In this document: one piece after another, positions 54,502 to 64,000 of the stretch | Numbering within the stretch: the stretch's first letter is position 1 | Layout: each line of letters opens with the position of its first letter | From: Laccaria trichodermophora | Taxonomy: Eukaryota; Basidiomycota; Agaricomycetes; Agaricales; Hydnangiaceae | Length of the DNA: 64,000 nucleotides | Assembly (NCBI GenBank): GCA_018417955.1 | Contig: JACTVC010000011.1 | Coordinates: forward strand, 60,262 to 124,261 | Direction of reading: 5' to 3' | Notes under the pieces: model-generated | The model's input: only the letters and a program-made list of their open reading frames with translations | Database searches by the model: none | What the model was told of the DNA's origin: nothing | Translations under genes and position numbers: made by a program

Positions 54502-57500
54502 TCAGGAGGACGACTCCTCAAGTATAGCATAGGGATCAGGAATCACAGTGTCGCCGTCTGCATCGATCCCATCGTGTTTCAAATTAGAAGCCAGGTTCCA
54601 CAGCTTAACCTGTTCTTGAATGCTACTGACGATCTCCACAACGCGCCTGCGACATTTGGCTTGGGCGGGATCATCGCCGACACCCTCCCAAAGAACTGCT
54701 AAACTGACTTCGATCTAATCGGTTGACGGCTCAGTATCAAACCAAAATTAGTGCTTCACAACACACCTTTTCGGCCAACTTTCCAAGTGCATCATCCAGA
54801 GTTTCTCCTATGGCATCTGCAGCCTTAGTCAAACGTCCCAAAAGGACATCAGCTCCATCATCAAAAATATTGTCCTTGCACTCGTCAATGTAACGGCGGA
54901 AATATGCCTATAAACGGCCAGTAGGGATGATGTTCGACGGACAAAGGTCAAGACACACCTTTTGACGTGCCACACTTCCTGTACCGCGTTCTTCCATGGC
55001 CGTGTCATAACCTTCAATCAATTGTGCTTGCACATGGGGCGCAATGCATCGCGAAACTTCTTTCTGTTCTGTGGCCAAAGTTTGTTTGACAAGTTCCACT
55101 GCATTTTTCAAGGCGATCCGGGCCTCTTCTAAACACACTTCTGCCTGTTTGTTGGTTCGATCCTTGAGACCAGGCGCCGCGGAGTCCTCAACATCTTTTA
55201 AAAGTTTGTTGATCGAGTCCAAGGTTGCAGTTTCGAAAGGCGCGAAGAGGTTTGATTCAAAGACGGTGCTCCATGAATGGGCGATATTTCGGGTGAAAGG
55301 GTTAACGAGCTCGACATTAAAGTCCCGCCTCCAAGATCCATGACGGCGCAAAGCTGATGAAGGGCGTGAGGGGGCACTGATGATAAACATTTACGGCATG
55401 AACCTACTAGCACGGTAGGTGGCCCAGTGCATCGAAGCGGCAAATTCATCCGTTGTGGGAACAGCGGCTTCCGCAGCCTGATAAAGGTTAGCAAAAAGTC
55501 CTTAACAAGTTTGTGGCACTATTACATTGGCGGCGCCTACTCTACACTTCTCCTCCAAACCACTTTTGAAGCTTTCTTGGAGTTCTTGAACACAATTATC
55601 AACTGTTTTAGCAAATTCCTGCGAAGAAGCTGTCAAGGTAATAAAGATACACGAGGGAATGAAGACCGACTGTACAGAGTCGGGGAGCAATGCCGACACG
55701 GTTACTCTCGCGATCCACCTTTGATGAATTTAAGGAGGCAGGTTGGTTCATTGTAAATAAACCTGCTCCTAGTCCACCCCCTAAGCCTCCTAAAATCGCA
55801 TCGAAGGCATCGCCAGCCCCATCCCATGCCATAGCCTGGGCGATGCCATGTTGAGCCAGTGGGGTAGATTCCCATTTTTCACGCAGTGCCTCACGATCAC
55901 CTGTAGTAACGTCTGCGGCGCCCTCAACATAGGTTTGGATGGATTTGGCAAAGGCATTCAAATGGGAAAGAAAATTTCTCGCAGCTCGTTCGCGAGAAGA
56001 AACGGTCAGCTGGTGACACCACCTTTGAAGATCAGGAACGCCTGTATCATTGACATTGGTGAAACAAGAAGCTTCCCCATCGCCCTGCACTTGGCCTATC
56101 GGGACAATTATTGCTGGGAAGGTTGGAAGCTTTGGGGAGGTACTTACCTTTCAGCCTCACGTAATCCCGACTGGAGCAGGTAAACACCGGCAGATCAATG
56201 GCGTCGTAATCTAACCCGGTTAATTAGGAGTGCGTTACTACAATAAACAGATATCCTCCACCTCGAAGGTTCGCATTAGGATTAAAGTTTTCTGGATCGC
56301 GCTCTTCGGCAGCAGCGTCTGGAATGTATCAGCCAGGAGTCCCGAAAGGTTGGACATAGTACACGTACCGTCGAGGTCCTTCAAACCAACTCGGAAGTCT
56401 TCTTTCAGAACATCCCGGGAAAACTGGAACAATGGTATATGATTGCCTTGCTAAGATAATCAAAGAACTCACCTCCGATCGTTTCAAGGAACAAAAAGCA
56501 TTTTTTTCTCTCTGCACTTTAGTGACATTCTTGGAAAGGATGGAAAGATGGTCCGAAGCATCTTTTTTCTGCTTTCGAGCACTGGAGAGACGTTCCCGGG
56601 CGTCCTTGATGGCATTCTTAGATTCTTTTATCTTCTCTTTTAGAGAGTCTTCCGTTTCTTGTTCCTCGTCAACTCCAACATCCCCTGTGTCAGATCCGAG
56701 ATCCTCGTCCTGATCGGAATCACTTTCATCGTCAGAATCGATGCTTTCAGCGGTGCTCGAATCGTCGTCGGAGAAGTCGTCGTCGTCGTCATCACTCAGT
56801 CCACTTCGCCGCCGCTTTGGCGATCCTGCCTTGCCTTTCCCATGATTCTTGCGCTTTTTGCTAGAAGACCCATTGCCAGAAGCCCCCTTCCCGGTGAGGG
56901 TAGGAACGAAGGTGTCTCCGTTCTCCAAAGCTTCTAGATGTGCGTTGTATTCGCGGAGGTGATTTCGAAGGCCTTGAAGCTCAGTATCAATGCCTACAAC
57001 TTTATTTAAAATCAGTTGCCACCGTGGGGAGAGAAATAGGACCTTTTGCTAGCTTTTCGGCCGCTTTTTTCTTTTTCTCCCACTCAGCTTTCTCGCCATT
57101 GATACCATCGAGCCGCTCTTCGATTGCTTCCAGCTCCGGATCGTCCTCGAGACGAAGTGCGCGAATCACCTCGGAGCAAGAGATATCATCACATTTGCTC
57201 GCTGAAACGAATAAGAACGTTGTATCATTTTTGAGAGGAGACACACCTATGAATGTGATAGTATGGTCATCGTAACTAAAAGGCAAAATATGTCAAAAAA
57301 AGATTGAAATACTTAGACGTTCCTTACTTTCCGTCTAGAATTTTAAGCATTTATTAATTTCACGATAGAAAGGTGGAGTGAAATTGAACCTACCCACTGC
57401 AAACAAGGAAAGCCTGAAGTCAACAAGTGAATTTCATTTTGTGAAACTTGACGCACTCATTAGTTGCATCTTAAATGCGTCCCCAAGAAGGTCTGAACAC

Positions 57501-59239
57501 CAGTAACATGAGCACACCTTCGTTGGCGTAGGACGTTAAATTGTACTACCTCTAGCTGTTTTATCATCAACAGCACGCGTAATCGGCGCCAAAATCCAGA
57601 TACAATTGCATTTTTTCATGTAATCCTTGGCGATGTTATTTCTAGCCGCATTTGCATCCGCCACACCTACCACACCGTTAGCTCAAGATCCGGGGGGAAA
57701 ATAGGGGGGATATACCCGGAAGATCAACCAGAACCGCACCCGTTGACAATGCAGCAGCACGACAACGAACATTAACCTGACGAATCAGAGGCCACAAGGC
57801 AGGGGCATCGGACTCCGGTTGCTTTTCTTTGGTTGCTCGGCTACTACCAGCAGCCTCTCTGACCTTGTCCATGAGGCTTTTCTCCGCAGGTTTATCCTTT
57901 TTGCTCTTTTTCTCCTTGCGCTTTTGGTCCTTTGAATCAATATATTTTCCTATTTCCTTCGCAAAAGTCTTCGAGTCTTTGGCGTTTATCTTCTTGGTCT
58001 CCCCTAAGATTCGCGAAACACCTGAAGAACTTGTTAAACAAAAAAAAATCGAGCAAAATGGATGGACGAACGAGGATCTTGGTTGATGACCTGATCAACA
58101 CTCATTTTCACGAGTTGCTCTTGAGTTATGGAAGGGTACACCGCGTGAACCTACCAAGATGTAAGTTGACGAAAGACGATCCCAGTAGCGTAGACGCACC
58201 TTCTGCCAGGCAATGCCCGCATCACTTTTGAGATCTGTGCTTCGCTTGATGTTCCCATCCTCATCAACCAGATCTTGGAGCAAGATAGTCATCTCTTGTC
58301 TCCATTCAAGTTCTGACAAAAAGGAAACATCCGCTTCGATGGTAGGTTTATCGTGGTAGGCCAACTCAGTCACGACCGCCGTACATGCTAACAAAAAAAA
58401 GATGATCAACGGGAGGTGTATTCTCATAGGCGACATTACGTGCCACGCATCCCACTGGTAGGTACGATATTGTCTGTGAAGTGATAAGAATTGGTCAGGA
58501 AGCCAGGTATTGACAATTACCGTCAAGTACAGCATTGAGGATTGAAGATTTTCCTGCTCCAGTCGCTGGAAACATACGATGAGATAGCGTGATCAACAGA
58601 CACAGCCGAAGATACATACCTCCGCACACTGCAATTAATGTCCTTGGTGCGCCTTGACTTCGAAGACTAGATATATGCGCGTCAGACACAATTCTACTAT
58701 CCTTAGAGTTATTGCTAACGTTTCAATTTCCCGCATCCAGACCTCTTGCCGCATTTTGCTGCTAAGCTGGATTTTCTTGAGGACCTCCTGGATGCCACTG
58801 ACCATATCCAGACCTGCTTTCAAAGCTTCTTCGGGGGAATATGCGATGTCAGATGCGGATTCAAAAACTTTGAACAAAATGGGGGCAGGTTCCTCGTCCT
58901 GAATATAAGCATCTTCCATGTGCACATCTTCATGCTTCGGAAGGTGGTTAAAGTGAGCCGCCTGAGCGGCATTATGGTTGGCTGGAAGTCCAAGAAACTA
59001 CGGAAAAGTTTATTTGATGTTGGGCGCGTTGGATGGAATGTACCCACAGCACGAGCCGCGTCGCCCGCCTCAGTTTTAAAAGGGAACAATGGAACGTCGT
59101 TAGACGGGGGGAATGACACTTGGCTTAAAGACGTCAAAGGCACGTCGCGTGGCTCGGGCTTGACGAGAACAGGCTAAAGGTACATTGCTTAGCACCCTTA
59201 CAAGCGAAAGCAGGGAATGCGTACAAGACCGTTTGACAT
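54502..59239 (-). CDS. NUGGC (SLIP-GC)-like large GTPase
   Basis: Many exons on the minus strand. The GTPase domain is near the N-terminus: CG-A-TGAGKSSILNAVLD (P-loop, about 58,530-58,570, split by introns), then the switch region NIVPTSGMR and TELAYHDKPTIEADVSFLSE, and LLQDLVDEDGNIKRSTDLKS. Farther on are a charged helical stretch (EEQETEDSLKEKIKESKNAI, DARERLSSARKQKK), an acidic poly-Asp/Ser part with a basic KKRKNHGKGKAGSPKRRR segment, and a helical C-terminus ending DPYAILEESSS. Family knowledge links the vertebrate homologue to a nuclear dynamin-like GTPase; the fungal role is unknown. The stop at 54,502 is secure. The start is not: ATG 59,239 is one candidate, but its splice to the next exon did not keep phase. 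Confidence 0.75.
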
Positions 59240-59461
59240 GTTGCTGTTGTTCTCCTTGTAACTCATACCAGTCAGCCCTGAGAGAGACACTGGAAGGAGA
59301 GGTGTAAGATTCGCGTGAGAGACACAAATGAGTCAACGGGACAAGCAACACAAAACAACACGATCGTTAAGCAAATTGTCACACGCTCGCGACTGGCTGT
59401 AAGTTTGTGACTGACGCGTCCAAATCAATGTATAGACTTGGTATTTCTAACCTGTGTACCT

Positions 59462-61821
59462 TTACAGCTTTTGAGGCAACCAATGATATTTCAACACCTT
59501 GGCTACTTCCGCCTCCGCTTTCGTCATCCCAACATCTTGTTGCGGCTCTCTGATTCGAAGGGACACCGTGTCATATCCCAATAGTAACGCTCGACCTTCG
59601 AAAAATTGATCTGCTTGTTCTCCATCACCACCTTCAACCACGAGAGAATTGGTGTCAAAGGATGTCGTCTCGGTCGAACAAAGATTTATGACGTCCTGTC
59701 CATAAGCTTGGTCCGAAAAATCCGTAAAGCCGTCTGCATCGTACGAAGGTATCTCTAGAACCTGAGCTTGAAAATATCGTCCGTCGTCGTAATCTAGTTG
59801 AGGCCATGCAACGATGTTCTCCTTAAAAACTTCATCTTCGAATAGAGCCACCCGTTCAGTGTCAGAGCCGAGTAACTTGTCGGGTTCTTCATATTCTCGC
59901 TCGTAGATCCAGTCCGTGCCGTGCAGGCCTGCAGCACATCCAAAGTCGCTATAACCAGGTTCCGAGTTATCGAACGTGTAGTCGTAGTTCCAATCCAAGT
60001 TGGTAGGTTCGAACACTCGAGAAGAGTCGACAAAAAATCCATAACCCTCCATCAGAGAGTCTACACCAGTATCATTGCCACCGCCGTCGTTGCAGTCGTC
60101 GAAATTATAACTTACATCCTCCGGGCTTTTTCGAAATGGGGTCGAAATCCTCAAGCTAGAAGGCCATTCCTTGTCCAGAACAAACTCCTTTTCATGCAAT
60201 CCGTGGGACCCAGAGATATTCTCGCCAAGGTTACTAGGAGCAATTACGCCTAAAGCGTGTGAGTCGAGAGGAGTGGTTCCCCCCTTGAGATCTTCGCTTT
60301 CGGATGCTGGACGCTGTACGGGCTGCGGTATAGAAGTACGAAAGAATTTGGAATGATGAAGAGGACCGCCAGGCTTTGCCAGAATGCCAGGATGAAAAGC
60401 ACGACCGAGTTGGGATGCAGACTGAGAAGGGCCTAGAGACGGACTTGAAGTATGGGTTTTGCCTTCATCCAGTTCAGTCTCGTCAGCAACAGAAAGTGGC
60501 TTACAGAGCGTTCCAGGTTTCCGACAGTGGCGATTCCCAGTCGTGTCTAAAACAACAGTTTTCGGACGGCTGGACGTAGCATTAGATTTGAGCTCCAGAC
60601 TCGGATCTTTCTCTATATCCCAGATGAACGATTCCGCGCTAGCCCCAAAGTGATTACTTTTCACTTGACCCCTTAGTTCCGTACTATGTGAAACCTCGCT
60701 TGATCCATTGCTACAAAGAGAATTCGACGAAGATGGTAGTCTTTTCTTGTTTTTCGCCTTGTTGATCTTGCTCGTCTTTCGGCTCACACCTTTCGGACTA
60801 TCACAATCGGCCATAGACTCGTCAGAAGAGGGATCTGAACCCACAACCGATGGTGAACCTCTACGATGTTTGGATTTCGCAAGTAGCCTATCCACCCCGT
60901 TGAGGAATTCAGATTCAGAAAAGCCGGCGCCTTAAGATGGATTCAATATGGGTGCCAAACAGATAATGATGTGTGAACCTTTTTTCTTTCTTTTCCGAGG
61001 ATCCACACGAGCCTTAGTTGACGCCTTTCCTTTCCCAAACACACCTGGACGTCCAAGGGGGTTTCCCATCTGCCAGACGAGTTAACCAGACATGCGCCTT
61101 TAACGTCGGACAGTAGCTTACCGTCAAACGATTTTTTCCGACGTTGGTAGCGGAGAACCCATGCATCAAAGCAAATCCTGGAAGATGTTTGACTTTGGTT
61201 TTGGGGACAGCCTTCTGAGGGGAGCCTGGTGAAATCTTTGCCTCTTCGACGACCTGCCTGGATGGTTTCAGTATTTCTCGCTTGGCTTTCTTACGCTGAC
61301 GACGTTCTTTTAGCCCTGGAACGCAAAGGTATGATCAAACGTTTAATCAAGCATAAATACAACTCACGGGCTGCTTGCTCGTTGCTTTCCAAGTCCATAG
61401 GCTCAGCGTCGTGGGCTTTTTTGCGAGAAACAACGGCTTTTTCCTTCCGTCCGTTCAGTTTTTGTATCTTTTGAGTGTCACTAGTGCTCTTGTTTAGAGA
61501 GTTCTTTCGTTTTCGCTGTGGGCGTTGATTTGTTGCGTCGTCGGTAGACTCCAAAAGCCGAGGAGGTCGCGCCACATCTTGAACACGCGCTCTTAATACA
61601 GGTGTCCCAAAGCCATAGTCCTCTGTTCGTAGTTGGATCGATACGCTCGGAGGATCAGCCATCGCTTCAACCACTTTGCTTTCTTGCCACAGAGACAGGA
61701 CGGCTTTGCCCTCCATAAGGTATTGCTTGGAAAAAGCCCTTTGAGCCTTTATATAGGAAGCGATGAATTGATCCTTGTTGAGTTTCGGCAGGGAGGAAAG
61801 GTGTTTCTCATTCATTGCCAT
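59462..61821 (-). CDS. Unrecognised large acidic protein, probably nuclear
   Basis: A 3' exon of about 1.43 kb (60,895-59,462) follows smaller exons. These include MAMNEKHLSSLPKLNKDQFI, then ASYIKAQRAFSKQYL; a linker with basic clusters (QRPQRKRKNSLNKS, GLKERRQRKKAKREI); and MGNPLGRPGVFGKGKA with KARVDPRKRKKKG. The basic clusters look like nuclear localisation signals. The long exon is Ser/Asp/Glu-rich with aromatic patches (NLDWNYDYTFDNSEPGYSDF) and a short helical end (KAEAEVAKVLKYHWLPQKL). No catalytic domain is recognised. The start at 61,821 is the first ATG of the first convincing exon; an upstream exon is possible. Function unknown. Confidence 0.6.
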
Positions 61822-62326
61822 GACGGGGGTGGTTGAAGGAAGGCTTAGCTGCCCTCTAAAAATAGACAGGTCTGTTAGGCTGTTACTGCAACGACCAAGC
61901 AACGACTGACTCTCTCAACATTTTGTGTAACTAAATGACAAAAAGTTTGAAAATATAGATGCATGAATCAATTGCGAGAAGCGAAATGACGGGATACTCG
62001 GCTGCATTACTAGTAGTCGTCCTTTGGCGCACGTAAATATTCACAACAGAGGCTAGCAGAGGACATTGATGAGAACGGGTGTGCCCGTGCGGGTAGGCAC
62101 TTCGCGTCGTGCGATCTTCAGCGAACATTTCCTATGGCATCGTGGTGGGTTTGAGTCAAGAGATTTGGCAAGCTACACAGCAATATCGACTATCTTGAGC
62201 AGTCACCCCGTGTTCACAGTCCGAGTGGATTCCATTCCATTACCGAACATGACCGGTAGGTAATTTCAATGAATTGGTATTGAGACTTGTACATTAATCC
62301 AAGGGTTATGATCACATGTGGTAGAT
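61822..62326. other. Spacer upstream of the unrecognised gene
   Basis: 505 bp between the ERG10 stop and the next start, both genes on the minus strand. No other gene is seen. Confidence 0.45.
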
Positions 62327-63810
<1,484 letters not shown>

Positions 63811-64000
63811 GTCTTTATATTATCTGTCGGAGTTGATCTTACGATAGTGATATGCCAGGAATGGTACGACAATAAGCGAAACGCGACTCTGGTCCGTTGT
63901 AGAAGCGGATGAGCATTACTTGAGCAATTTGGAGTACTTATACCCCGTCCTCCATGATCCGAAAAGCTGTTTCATATGTTTATTACGTCGGGTATTTAGA
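63811..64000. promoter_or_regulatory. ERG10 upstream region
   Basis: No coding sequence is seen. The complement has TATAAGTACTCC near 63,935-63,946, a possible TATA element about 125 bp before the ATG. Confidence 0.4.

Noticed and set aside
58820..59143. Separate 107 aa minus-strand protein
   Set aside because: It is the unspliced reading of two exons of the NUGGC-like GTPase gene; splicing at 59,043 and about 58,998 restores the family frame.

Overview
This window looks like nuclear DNA of an agaricomycete (mushroom-type basidiomycete). Coding regions are cut by many 45-60 bp introns with fungal GT..AG signals. The conserved genes have ordinary eukaryotic housekeeping functions. Several lineage-typical families appear: a JmjC-like protein, a three-membrane-segment protein, a basidiomycete Helitron, and hAT and tyrosine-recombinase retroelements. 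I saw no rRNA, tRNA or CRISPR array.

Layout. (1) 1-7.0 kb: a 5'-partial JmjC-like gene, an unrecognised multi-exon gene, a repeat-rich spacer and an F-box-like gene on the minus strand. (2) 7.2-15.4 kb: one giant, apparently intact Helitron protein of about 2,739 aa. It has Rep and PIF1-type helicase domains plus a C-terminal region resembling a ubiquitin-specific protease. A broken SLC13-type phosphate-transporter pseudogene lies directly downstream. (3) 18.4-20.8 kb: a spliced membrane-protein gene and a coiled-coil ORF cut by TGA. (4) 20.8-45.7 kb: about 25 kb of nested transposons with no intact host gene. The first half holds a repeat ('F1') carrying a captured fragment of the IBA57 gene, a Mutator-like inverted-repeat element with another element inside it, and a nearly perfect 1,984 bp palindrome. 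The second half is a decayed minus-strand tyrosine-recombinase retroelement (28,698-44,604, split direct repeats). It has been hit by a hAT element, a TA-flanked MITE and a solo LTR, and the solo LTR was itself split by an intact second tyrosine-recombinase retroelement (33,040-39,008). (5) 45.7-64 kb: a dense housekeeping block with GOS1 (Golgi SNARE), IBA57 and PET191 (mitochondrial assembly, head to head), a GST, an MCUR1/DUF1640 protein, PYM and GPN3 (head to head), a small His-rich protein, a NUGGC-like GTPase, an unrecognised nuclear-looking protein, and acetyl-CoA acetyltransferase (ERG10).

The most informative features are the junctions inside the transposon nest. They give exact target duplications and a relative insertion order, and they show that the inner retroelement sits between copies of about 25 bp of its target. 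The old outer retroelement is disabled mainly by TGA codons at positions where CGA (arginine) is expected, which is the pattern expected from deamination of methylated CpG. The inner retroelement lacks such stops and is probably recent.

All domain and family calls come from reading the translations by eye. No database search was run. Intron borders were accepted where frame and splice signals agreed.
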